Shown here piece after piece: positions 9,318-16,606 of a stretch of DNA of 64,000 nt. The stretch's first letter is position 1. The number at the start of each line of letters is the position of its first letter. The DNA is from Geminicoccaceae bacterium (GTDB lineage: Bacteria > Pseudomonadota > Alphaproteobacteria > Geminicoccales > Geminicoccaceae): contig JACKIN010000007.1 in the NCBI GenBank assembly GCA_020638495.1, forward strand, positions 124,001 to 188,000, written 5' to 3'. The notes below the pieces were generated by a model, which made no database searches, had not been told where the DNA came from, and was given only the letters and a program-made list of their open reading frames with translations. A program made the position numbers and the translations under genes.

Positions 9318-10322
9318 TCAGACCTCGGGTCGCGAGGCGAACAGGTTCAGCCCGAGGCGCTCCGATAGATACTTGGTGACCCGCTGGCCCTTGATGCTGT
9401 TGCCGGCCTCGTCGAGGGGTGGCGCGAAGGTGCCGAGGCCGCCCTTGCCCGGGGAGATCGTGACGATGCCGCCGCTGACACCGCTCTTGCCGGGCAGGCC
9501 GATCTCGTAGAGCCAGTCGCCGGAGCGCTCGTAGAGCCCGGCCGTGGCGAGGGCGGCGAGCACGCGCTTGGTGGTGGTGTGGCCGATCACCCGTTCCTTG
9601 GTAACCGGGTTGACGCCGCCATCGGCGAGTGTCGCCCCCATGACCGCCAGATCTCTGGCCGTGACGAGGAGCGAGCACTGCCTGGTGTAGATGTCGGTCG
9701 CCTCGAGCGCGTCGAAATACATGCGCCCGTAGCCCTCGAGCAGCTTGGCGATGCCACGGTTCCTCAGGTTGGTCTCCGCCTCGGAGCGGTAGACCTCCTC
9801 GTCGAGCTCGAGGGTGCGGCCGGCGAAGCGGGAGAGCCCGTCCCTGATCCACTGCCATTTGGCGCCCGCGGTGTCGCCGGGCGCCAGGCTGGTGGTGGCG
9901 ATGGCACCGGCATTGACCATCGGGTTCATGGTGCGGTCGCCGTTGAGCTCGACCGCCATGACCGAGTTGAACGGCAGGCCGGTGGCGTTGACGCCGATCT
10001 TCTCGCGCGCCGGCTCGCAGCCGATCGCCTCGCTGACCAGCGCGAAGACGAAGGGCTTGGAGATGCTCTGGATGGAGAAGGCGTGGCCGGCATCGCCGAC
10101 GGGGAAAACGCCGCCGTTCACGCCGACGATGCAGAGCCCGAAGAGCTCGCGCGGGACCCGGGCGAGCGCCGGGATGTAATTGGCGACGTCGCCCTCGTCG
10201 AGCGTGCGGTAGCGCTCGTAGGCCTCGTTCAGGAGACGGCCGACCAGCTTCGCGTCTGGCAGATGTCCCGTGGAGACGGCTTCGGCCGCAGTGGTCTCGT
10301 CGACACCGACCGGCACGAACAT
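9318..10322 (-). CDS. glsA: Glutaminase A
   Basis: A 334-residue glutaminase of the serine-dependent beta-lactamase-like fold that converts L-glutamine to glutamate plus ammonia in the cytoplasm. The SxxK catalytic motif is SISK (Ser86, Lys89) within AFSIQSISKPF. Other family blocks are present: NSVMAVELN, MVNAGAIATTS and GVSGGIVTISPGKGGLGTF. Length matches the family (about 300-335). The start is ATG at 10322. It is the first gene of an operon with an MFS transporter 33 bp downstream and then asparaginase. In enterobacteria GlsA-type enzymes support acid tolerance through ammonia release; a similar role here is only an inference. Confidence 0.93.
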   Translation of the reverse strand: MFVPVGVDETTAAEAVSTGHLPDAKLVGRLLNEAYERYRTLDEGDVANYIPALARVPRELFGLCIVGVNGGVFPVGDAGHAFSIQSISKPFVFALVSEAIGCEPAREKIGVNATGLPFNSVMAVELNGDRTMNPMVNAGAIATTSLAPGDTAGAKWQWIRDGLSRFAGRTLELDEEVYRSEAETNLRNRGIAKLLEGYGRMYFDALEATDIYTRQCSLLVTARDLAVMGATLADGGVNPVTKERVIGHTTTKRVLAALATAGLYERSGDWLYEIGLPGKSGVSGGIVTISPGKGGLGTFAPPLDEAGNSIKGQRVTKYLSERLGLNLFASRPEV

Positions 10323-10480
10323 GGAGCACCCCCTGGTCGAACTCGCCTGCGCGCGCTCACTTGGTCGTCGTGCCCGGACCAGGCGTCAAGTTACAAATGA
10401 TCGAGGGCTGCGACGAATGCCCGCGGGCGTCGAGATCCGGAGATCCGATGCCCGCGGGGGCATGACGAATGCCGGTGGTG

Positions 10481-11005
10481 TCAGGAGCCGGTCGGGTTGT
10501 CCATCTTGGGCGGATCGGCCGGCCGGGGGGCCGACGGCTTCACCGCAGGCTCGTCCAGCATGGCGATCGAGCCGGTGAGCCGGCCGCCGCGCTCGACCTC
10601 GAGCTCGCCGTAGCGGATCGAGCCGTCGACCCGGCCGGTGCCGCGCACCAAAAGGCGGCCACTGACGGTCAGCTCGCCCTCGTAGACACCGCTGATCACG
10701 GCATCCTCGACGGAGGCCTTGCCATTGGTGAAGCGGCCGCTCTCGGCGATCTCGATGGCGCGGGTGTCGTTCAGCGTTACCTGGACGTTGCCTTCGACGA
10801 CGAGCAGGTCGCACGAGGTGATGTCGCCGCTCAGGCTGAGGCCCTGGCCGACGATCAGGCGCTTGCCGACCGCCTCAGCGGGAGCGGCCGCCGCCGCCCT
10901 TGCCGGTGGCGGCGGTGACTTGGCGGCCGGCGGTGCCGGGGGTGCAGGCATGGCGCCGCGCGAGGGCAAGGGTGGGATCGGCTCGTCGTCTTTCTTGCGG
11001 AACAT
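10481..11005 (-). CDS. Bactofilin-family polymer-forming cytoskeletal protein
   Basis: A 174-residue protein with a proline/alanine-rich flexible N-terminus (residues ~7-45) and a C-terminal right-handed beta-helix domain of short repeats (VEGNVQVTL, IEIAESGRF, EGELTVSGRLLVRGTGRVDGSI). This is the bactofilin (DUF583) architecture; these proteins form nucleotide-free filaments at the membrane and scaffold cell-wall enzymes. GGGAG lies about 9 bases before the ATG. Bactofilin genes often neighbour an M23 peptidase, but none is seen here, so its partner must lie elsewhere. It is transcribed in the same direction as glsA, 158 bp away. Confidence 0.88.
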   Translation of the reverse strand: MFRKKDDEPIPPLPSRGAMPAPPAPPAAKSPPPPARAAAAAPAEAVGKRLIVGQGLSLSGDITSCDLLVVEGNVQVTLNDTRAIEIAESGRFTNGKASVEDAVISGVYEGELTVSGRLLVRGTGRVDGSIRYGELEVERGGRLTGSIAMLDEPAVKPSAPRPADPPKMDNPTGS

Positions 11006-11106
11006 GGGACGGGGTCTCCCCGAGGGTGGTGGTGCCGGCTGTGCCCTGTCCTTGTATCAACTGGCCGCGGAGATACCAACCTCCGTGCGGCAACCCGGGA
11101 GACGGA

Positions 11107-12018
11107 TCAGTCGCTGGGGTAGGGTCCGAGCCCGGCGGCCAGCCGCCGCGTGATGGCGAGCCCGAAATCGGAGGGCAGCATCGCCGGGTCGCGGTCGACG
11201 ACCGTGGCGGGGTCGAGGCCCAGCCGGGCAGCGACCAGACGCTTGCCGTAGCAGAGCAGCGAGGCGATCGACTGCATGACGAAGGTGATCGCCGGCAGGA
11301 TCTCCCGGTAGAGCGTCTCCGCCTCGGCCTCCCGGCCGTCCCGCATCGCCTCGAGGATGCGCACCTGGACGTCGAAGCAGTCGGGTGCCGGGATCATGCC
11401 GACGCAGCCGGCGCGGATGTTGTCGGTGAACTCGAGCCCGCCCCGGCCGTTGAGGACGCGATAGCGGCCTGCCGTCGTGCGCACCATGGCCTCGATCTCG
11501 ACCGCCGAGGTCTCGCCCTTGAGGAGGGTGACGTTGGGGTGCTGGCGGTTGAGCGTGGCGAGCCCCTCGGGCGAGAGGCCGACGCCCAGATAGGCCGGCG
11601 CGTTCTGGATGGCGACCGGCACCGGCGAGGCATCGGCGACCCGGCCGAAGAAGCGCAGCAGCGCCGCCTCGTCGATGTCCGGAATGACCGGCGGCTGGAG
11701 GATGACCCAGCCGGCCCCGGCGGCGGCGGCCTCGCGCACGAAGGCGGCCTGCTCCTCCACGGTGCGGCCGAAGACGGTGACGGCGAGCGGGACCCGGCCG
11801 GCGAGCGTGGTCGCCACCAGCTCCAGCACCTCCTGCCGCTCCTCCGGGCGCAGCTTGCCGACCTCGGTGGCGATGCCGAGGCAGGCGAGGCCGTGGGCCC
11901 CGCCCTTGATGCAGACCTCGACCTGGCGCTGCATCAGCGCCCGGTCGATCCGGCCACGCCCATCGAAGAACGCATAGACGATGGGATAGATACCCCCTAC
12001 AGCCTCGCCAGCAGACAT
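11107..12018 (-). CDS. Dihydrodipicolinate synthase/N-acetylneuraminate lyase family aldolase (atypical)
   Basis: A 303-residue TIM-barrel aldolase of the DapA/NanA superfamily. The Schiff-base lysine is retained in VTLLKGET. The catalytic tyrosine motif (normally YN-P) reads IQNAP and the GTTGE loop reads LGIATE, so it is unlikely to be a true dihydrodipicolinate synthase. A pyruvate-type aldol cleavage or dehydratase reaction is likely; the substrate is unknown. The start is ATG at 12018 with AGGAGA 5-10 bases before it; a longer open frame upstream has no family similarity. It is divergent from the MFS gene with a spacing of only about 30 bp, so promoters may overlap the coding ends. Confidence 0.8.
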   Translation of the reverse strand: MSAGEAVGGIYPIVYAFFDGRGRIDRALMQRQVEVCIKGGAHGLACLGIATEVGKLRPEERQEVLELVATTLAGRVPLAVTVFGRTVEEQAAFVREAAAAGAGWVILQPPVIPDIDEAALLRFFGRVADASPVPVAIQNAPAYLGVGLSPEGLATLNRQHPNVTLLKGETSAVEIEAMVRTTAGRYRVLNGRGGLEFTDNIRAGCVGMIPAPDCFDVQVRILEAMRDGREAEAETLYREILPAITFVMQSIASLLCYGKRLVAARLGLDPATVVDRDPAMLPSDFGLAITRRLAAGLGPYPSD

Positions 12019-12049
12019 CTTCTCTCTCCTAATGCCACCTTGGGCAGCC

Positions 12050-13258
12050 ATGCCGAAAATCCCCCTCGTGCCGGGATCCGCTTCCTTTGTGGCACTGATC
12101 GCCGCGATCCTCACCATGTCGGCGATGACGATCGACATCAACCTTCCGGCCATCCCGGCGACCGCGCAGGCGTTCGGCACGTCGCAGACCCAGGCGCAGC
12201 TCAGCGTCTCGCTCTTCTTCCTCGGCTTCGCCGCGGGCCAGGCCTTCTTCGGGCCGCTGGCCGACCGCTTCGGCCGCCGGCCGCTGCTGATCGGTGGCAT
12301 TCTCGCCTATCTGGTGGCGACGCTCGCCTGTGCGCTCGCGCCCAGCATCGAGCTGCTGCTGGCAGCACGGCTGGCGCAGGGCCTGGCGGCAGCCTCCGGG
12401 CCGATCCTCGGCCGGGCGGTCATTCGCGACCGCTTCGAGGGACCGGAGATGGCGCGGGTCATGTCGTTCGTCATGGCGGCGTTCGTCCTGGCCCCGATCA
12501 TCGCGCCCTCGATCGGTGCCTTGATCCTCGGCGTCGCCTCATGGCGCTGGATCTTCGGCTTTCTCGCCTGCTACGGCACCGTGCTGCTGGTGCTCGTGGT
12601 CACGAGGCTCGACGAGAGCCTGGCGCAGCGGGATCTCAGGGCGCTCCGGCCGCAGCGTATCGTCGGCGCCTACCGGGCCGTCCTCGGCGATCCCGTTTCA
12701 CGCCGCTTCGGCGCCCTTTCCGTGCTCGGCCTCGCCATGCTGATCAGCTACCTGATCAGCGCAGCACCCATCTTCATGACAGCCTATGGCCTGACGCCAT
12801 CGGCCTTCGGCGTGATCTTCGCGGCGATCGCCGTCTGCTCGGCGATCGGCAGCCTGCTCAATACCCGGCTGGTCCGGCGCTACCCGCTCGAGACGCTCAT
12901 CCGCCTCGCCTTCGCCGGGGCTGTGATCGCCATGGCGCTGGCCTTCGGCGTGGCGCAGGCCGGGCTCGGCGGGGCCTATGCCCTGGTGCCGCTTTTCGGT
13001 CTTTTCTTCCTCTGCTTCAGCGTGATCGTGCCCAATGCCACAGCGCTCGCGATGCGGCCGCACGCCCGCATCGCCGGTGCGGCGACCTCGGTCCTCGGCG
13101 TGGCGCAGAGCGTCATCCCGGCGATCATCGGCACCTTCGTGGCGACGGTCCACGACGGCACGGCGCGGCCGGCGATCCTGACCATGCTGGCCCTCGCCCT
13201 GACCGGCCTCTGGCTGGCCCGCCGGCCGGCCATTCAGGCGACCAGCACGCCTTCGTGA
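12050..13258 (+). CDS. Bcr/CflA-family multidrug efflux MFS transporter
   Basis: A 402-residue, 12-span major facilitator. The first span carries the Bcr/CflA hallmark MTIDINLPAIP, followed by motif A GPLADRFGRRPLL and motif C-like VLAPIIAPSIGALIL. The family exports drugs such as bicyclomycin or chloramphenicol, or small metabolites, against protons. An in-frame ATG at 12032 would add six residues; neither start has a clear ribosome-binding site, so I chose the one closest to the family N-terminus. Its last 25 bases overlap the convergent ogt-type gene. Confidence 0.85.
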   Translation: MPKIPLVPGSASFVALIAAILTMSAMTIDINLPAIPATAQAFGTSQTQAQLSVSLFFLGFAAGQAFFGPLADRFGRRPLLIGGILAYLVATLACALAPSIELLLAARLAQGLAAASGPILGRAVIRDRFEGPEMARVMSFVMAAFVLAPIIAPSIGALILGVASWRWIFGFLACYGTVLLVLVVTRLDESLAQRDLRALRPQRIVGAYRAVLGDPVSRRFGALSVLGLAMLISYLISAAPIFMTAYGLTPSAFGVIFAAIAVCSAIGSLLNTRLVRRYPLETLIRLAFAGAVIAMALAFGVAQAGLGGAYALVPLFGLFFLCFSVIVPNATALAMRPHARIAGAATSVLGVAQSVIPAIIGTFVATVHDGTARPAILTMLALALTGLWLARRPAIQATSTPS

Positions 13259-13740
13259 CGCAAGAGCCAGGCCTTGCGCTCGAGCCCGCCGCCGTAGCCG
13301 ACCAGCCGGCCATCGGCGCCGATCACCCGGTGGCAGGGCAGGACCAGCGAGATCGGGTTGCGACCGTTGGCGGCACCGGCGGCGCGCACCGCCGTCGGCC
13401 GGCCGATCGACGCGGCGAGGCGGGCATAGGACCAGGTGGTGCCGCAGGCGATTTGCCGCAGCGCCCGCCAGACGGTGGTCTCGAAGTCGCGGCCCTCGAC
13501 ATGCACCGCAAGCCCGTCCAGAGCGGCGAGCTCGCCCGCGAAATAGGCGGCGACGGCGCGGGCGAAGGGCGACGGCGTCACGGCACCGACCGAAACGGCC
13601 GGCGCTGCGGGCCAGCCTCTGCCCAGCCGGTCGCCGAAATCGAGGCGATGCAGCGCGCGGCCGTCATGGGCCAGCCAGACGTCGCCGATCGGCGACGGCA
13701 CGCGTTCGGTGATCAGAGGGATTTCGGTGCGGCTGGACAT
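13234..13740 (-). CDS. ogt: Methylated-DNA--[protein]-cysteine S-methyltransferase
   Basis: A 168-residue suicide DNA-repair protein that transfers the alkyl group from O6-alkylguanine to its own cysteine. The acceptor motif LPCHRVIG has Cys136, the helix-turn-helix/arginine finger region AVRAAGAANGRNP precedes it, and GGLERKAWLLRHE closes the domain. The length matches single-domain Ogt/AGT with no AdaA domain. The start at 13740 is the last methionine before the N-terminal domain. The 3' end overlaps the convergent MFS gene by 25 bases. Confidence 0.93.
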   Translation of the reverse strand: MSSRTEIPLITERVPSPIGDVWLAHDGRALHRLDFGDRLGRGWPAAPAVSVGAVTPSPFARAVAAYFAGELAALDGLAVHVEGRDFETTVWRALRQIACGTTWSYARLAASIGRPTAVRAAGAANGRNPISLVLPCHRVIGADGRLVGYGGGLERKAWLLRHEGVLVA

Positions 13741-13806
13741 GCCGCCATTATGGCCAGCCCCGGTGCGAGGCGCTAGAAAGCCGCGCACCAGCCAACGGGA
13801 ATGGTC

Positions 13807-14754
13807 ATGCCACGCCTCGACGCCTCCGCCAGGGGGGTCTTCATCATCGCCGCCACGCCGTTCACCGAGGACGGCCGGCTCGACCTCGCCGCCACGGACC
13901 GCCTGATCGAGTTCTATCTCGAGCAGGGCGTGGATGGCATGACCATCCTCGGCATGATGGGCGAGGCGCCGAAGCTGACCGAGGAGGAGGCGCGGACGTT
14001 CGCCCTCCATGTGCTCGGCCGGGTCGACGCTCGGGTGCCGGTAGTGGTCGGGGTCTCGGCCCCGGGCTTCGCTTCGATGCGGGCGCTGGGCAGCGTGGTG
14101 ATGGATGCCGGTGCCGCCGGTCTCATGGTGCAGCCGCCGGCAGTTTCTGCCAGAGGCGACGACGCGGTGCTCGGCTATTGCCGGATGGTGGCGGAGACGC
14201 TGGGCGAGGCGACACCCTGGGTGCTGCAGGATTTCCCGCTCGTGGCATCCGTGCCGATGAGCGCCCTGTTGATCCAGCGGATCGTGGCGGCCTGCCCCAA
14301 CGCGGTCATGCTCAAGCACGAGGACTGGCCCGGGCTCGACAAGCTCAGCGCCGTGCGCGACGCCGAGGCGGAAGGGGCAAGGCGGATCTCGATCCTCACC
14401 GGCAATGGCGGCATCTTCCTGCCGTTCGAGCTGGCACGGGGGGCCGACGGGGCGATGACCGGCTTCGCCTATCCCGAGATGCTGGTCGAGGTCTGCCGCC
14501 TCTTTGCGCGGGGCGAGAGCGAGGCGATGCTCGATCTCTTCGATCGCTACCTGCCGCTGGTCCGCTACGAGCAGCAGCCGGGCCTCGGCCTCGCGGTGCG
14601 CAAATACGTGCTCTGGCGACGCGGCGCCCTCGCCTGCCCGGCCACCCGCGACCCGGCGCCGAAGCTCACCGAAGCTTCGAGAGCCGAGCTCGACTGGCTG
14701 ATGCGGCGGCTCGAGCGCTCTCTTGAACATCAACGGAAGGAAAGCGTGGCATGA
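13807..14754 (+). CDS. Dihydrodipicolinate synthase family aldolase (atypical), paired with ureidoglycolate lyase
   Basis: A 315-residue DapA/NanA superfamily protein. The Schiff-base lysine sits in VMLKHEDWPGL. The expected YN-P motif reads LQDFP, so the catalytic tyrosine is missing, as in the paralogue at 11107-12018. The N-terminal loop GMMGEAPKLT replaces the usual GTTGE. I prefer ATG 13807 to ATG 13801 because GGGA lies at a better distance. Its stop overlaps the start of the ureidoglycolate lyase gene by 4 bases. That coupling suggests an aldol step near purine/ureide or glyoxylate-pyruvate metabolism, but the substrate is not known. Confidence 0.8.
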   Translation: MPRLDASARGVFIIAATPFTEDGRLDLAATDRLIEFYLEQGVDGMTILGMMGEAPKLTEEEARTFALHVLGRVDARVPVVVGVSAPGFASMRALGSVVMDAGAAGLMVQPPAVSARGDDAVLGYCRMVAETLGEATPWVLQDFPLVASVPMSALLIQRIVAACPNAVMLKHEDWPGLDKLSAVRDAEAEGARRISILTGNGGIFLPFELARGADGAMTGFAYPEMLVEVCRLFARGESEAMLDLFDRYLPLVRYEQQPGLGLAVRKYVLWRRGALACPATRDPAPKLTEASRAELDWLMRRLERSLEHQRKESVA

Positions 14755-15227
14755 AGCTCGCACTGCAGGCGTTCGACCCGGCGACCTTCGCGGCTTTCGG
14801 CAGCGTGGTCGAGCCGCCGGCGCCGAAGGGCAATGCCGATCTCCTGGCGCATCTCGGCGAGGGCGGGCCGGGAACCGCCATCTGCGTCAAGCTCGACACC
14901 CATCCGGCGGGGGTGCTGCCGATGCAGGCGCGCAGGATGGAGAGCCACCCCCTGACCGAGCAGCTCTTCCTGCCGATCGGCCCCGCCCGCTACGCCATCG
15001 GCGCCGCCCTGCCGGGCCCGGACGGGGCCCCCGATCTCGCCACGCTCAAGGGCTTTCTCGTCAGCGGCGGCACCGGCATCTGCTACCGGCGGGGGGTCTG
15101 GCACCTGCCGATCACCATCCTGGACCACGCCAGCACGTTTCTCATGATGATGGCGGCGACGGGCGACGCTTCGGTCGATACCGCCTGGGCGGAGCTGGCG
15201 ACGCCGCTCGACGTCGGGCCTGCCTGA
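14751..15227 (+). CDS. allA: Ureidoglycolate lyase (AllA/Ugl family)
   Basis: A 158-residue protein of the ureidoglycolate lyase cupin family, which splits ureidoglycolate to glyoxylate and urea in the last step of allantoin breakdown. Diagnostic blocks are RRMESHPLTEQLFLPIGPA, GTGICYRRGVWHLPI and the opening FAAFGSVVEPP. The length is typical (about 160-170). It is coupled by an ATGA overlap to the upstream DHDPS-like gene. No other allantoin genes (allantoinase, allantoicase, uricase) are in the window, so it may serve an isolated or alternative carboxyl-urea substrate. Confidence 0.85.
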   Translation: MKLALQAFDPATFAAFGSVVEPPAPKGNADLLAHLGEGGPGTAICVKLDTHPAGVLPMQARRMESHPLTEQLFLPIGPARYAIGAALPGPDGAPDLATLKGFLVSGGTGICYRRGVWHLPITILDHASTFLMMMAATGDASVDTAWAELATPLDVGPA

Positions 15228-15710
15228 TCAGAGGTCCCCGGCAAAGTGCCTGACATAGAGATCGATGGTGTGCTGGCGTTCCGCGTCGGCGAGCTCCTGC
15301 CTGGTCAACCAGCCCGCCCAGACGATCTCGCGCCGGTCGACGGTGGGTGCCGGCATCGACGGCAGATCGAGCGCGAAGAAGGTGACCAAATGGGTCCGGT
15401 CGTCCGCGTTGAAGTCGAGGCGGCCGAGCTCGACGAAGGCCTCGGCCGCAAGGTCGAGCCCGACCTCCTCGCGCGCCTCGCGCTGCGCGGCCTCGAGCGG
15501 GGTCTCGCCTCGATCGATGCCGCCGCCCGGCAAGCTGAGGCCGGGCCGGTAGGACTCGCGGATGCAGAGGAGGCGATCGCCATGCCGGATGGCGACGCTG
15601 ACGCCCCGCGTGCTCGGGTTGGTCAGGCGCCAGACGAGCCGCGCGCAGGGATAGCCATGGCGGTAGGCGTTGCGCCAGAAGGCGTCCGCGAGCCGCCCCC
15701 CGAAGCTCAC
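15228..15710 (-). CDS. NUDIX hydrolase
   Basis: A 160-residue Nudix-fold hydrolase. The full Nudix box G-x5-E-x7-REUxEExGU is intact as GGIDRGETPLEAAQREAREE plus VGL, so Mg-dependent cleavage of a nucleoside-diphosphate-linked substrate is expected. The N-terminus (FWRNAYRHGYPCARLVWRL) is an amphipathic extension seen in small proteobacterial Nudix proteins of unknown substrate. The start is GTG at 15710. It lies head-to-head with aroE about 20 bp away and ends directly against the stop of the ureidoglycolate lyase gene. Confidence 0.9.
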   Translation of the reverse strand: MSFGGRLADAFWRNAYRHGYPCARLVWRLTNPSTRGVSVAIRHGDRLLCIRESYRPGLSLPGGGIDRGETPLEAAQREAREEVGLDLAAEAFVELGRLDFNADDRTHLVTFFALDLPSMPAPTVDRREIVWAGWLTRQELADAERQHTIDLYVRHFAGDL

Positions 15711-15730
15711 GAGAGGGATCCCGGACGTTG

Positions 15731-16606
15731 GTGACGATCAGCGGCAAGGCGAGGCTCGCCGGCGTGCTCGGCTGGCCGGTGGGTCATTCGAAATCGCCGC
15801 TCCTGCACAATTTCTGGTTCGAGCGGCACGGGCTCGATGGCGTCTACGTGCCCTTGCCGGTGGCGCCCGAGGATCTCGCGCCGGTCATGCGCGCCCTGCC
15901 GAGGATGGGGTTTCTCGGCTGCAACGTCACCCTGCCGCACAAGGCGGCGATGCTCGATCTGGTCGACGCGGTCGATCCACTGGCAGCCGCGATCGGTGCC
16001 GTCAACACCGTCCTGGTCGGGGATGCGGGCAGCCTCACCGGCTACAACACCGACGGGCTGGGCTTCCTCGCTCATCTCGACGGCTGCGCGCCGGACTGGC
16101 GGGCAGCCACGCGGCGGGTGGTGCTGCTCGGTGCCGGGGGCGCTGCCCGGGCCCTCGCCTTCACCTTCCTCGCCGCCGGAATCCATGAGCTGGCGCTGGT
16201 CAACCGCACACCGGAGCGGGCCGCGGCGCTGGTCGCCCGGCTGGGCGACCAGAACGATGCCGCCGTCCTGGCACTTCCCTGGGCGGAGCGGCACCGCGCC
16301 CTGGAAGGCGCCGATCTCCTGGTCAACACCACGAGCCTCGGCATGGTCGGCCAGCCGGCGCTCGATCTCGATCTCGCTGCCCTGCCGGCCACGGCCATTG
16401 TCGCCGACATCGTCTACACGCCGCTCTCCACGCCGCTGCTCTCCGAGGCCCGGCGCCGCGGCCATCGGACGGTGGACGGGCTCGGCATGCTGCTGCACCA
16501 GGCGGTGCCGGGCTTCACGCATTGGGGCGGCACGCGGCCCGTGGTCGACGAGGCGACCCGCCGCCTGATGCTGGCCCCGCCCGTGGCCGAGCCGAAAGCA
16601 GGATGA
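15731..16606 (+). CDS. aroE: Shikimate dehydrogenase
   Basis: A 291-residue NADP-type shikimate dehydrogenase that reduces 3-dehydroshikimate in aromatic amino acid synthesis. The substrate site SKSPLLHN begins at residue 20, the catalytic Lys71 is in NVTLPHK, Asp108 is in GYNTDGLGF, and the dinucleotide loop is VLLGAGGAARA with NRT as the NADP phosphate site. The C-terminal GLGMLLHQA block is conserved. GTG at 15731 is favoured, but TTG at 15728 is possible. Its stop overlaps the start of the next gene (ATGA), coupling it to a membrane phosphodiesterase. Confidence 0.92.
   Translation: MTISGKARLAGVLGWPVGHSKSPLLHNFWFERHGLDGVYVPLPVAPEDLAPVMRALPRMGFLGCNVTLPHKAAMLDLVDAVDPLAAAIGAVNTVLVGDAGSLTGYNTDGLGFLAHLDGCAPDWRAATRRVVLLGAGGAARALAFTFLAAGIHELALVNRTPERAAALVARLGDQNDAAVLALPWAERHRALEGADLLVNTTSLGMVGQPALDLDLAALPATAIVADIVYTPLSTPLLSEARRRGHRTVDGLGMLLHQAVPGFTHWGGTRPVVDEATRRLMLAPPVAEPKAG

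Noticed and set aside
10386..10480. Repeated ATGCCCGCGGG segments upstream of glsA, considered as a CRISPR or attachment site
   Set aside because: Only two partial copies with irregular spacing; more likely a hairpin at the end of the bactofilin transcript, but without a T tract.
13807..14754. Annotation as dihydrodipicolinate synthase (dapA)
   Set aside because: The catalytic tyrosine motif is absent and the genomic context is ureide-related rather than lysine synthesis.
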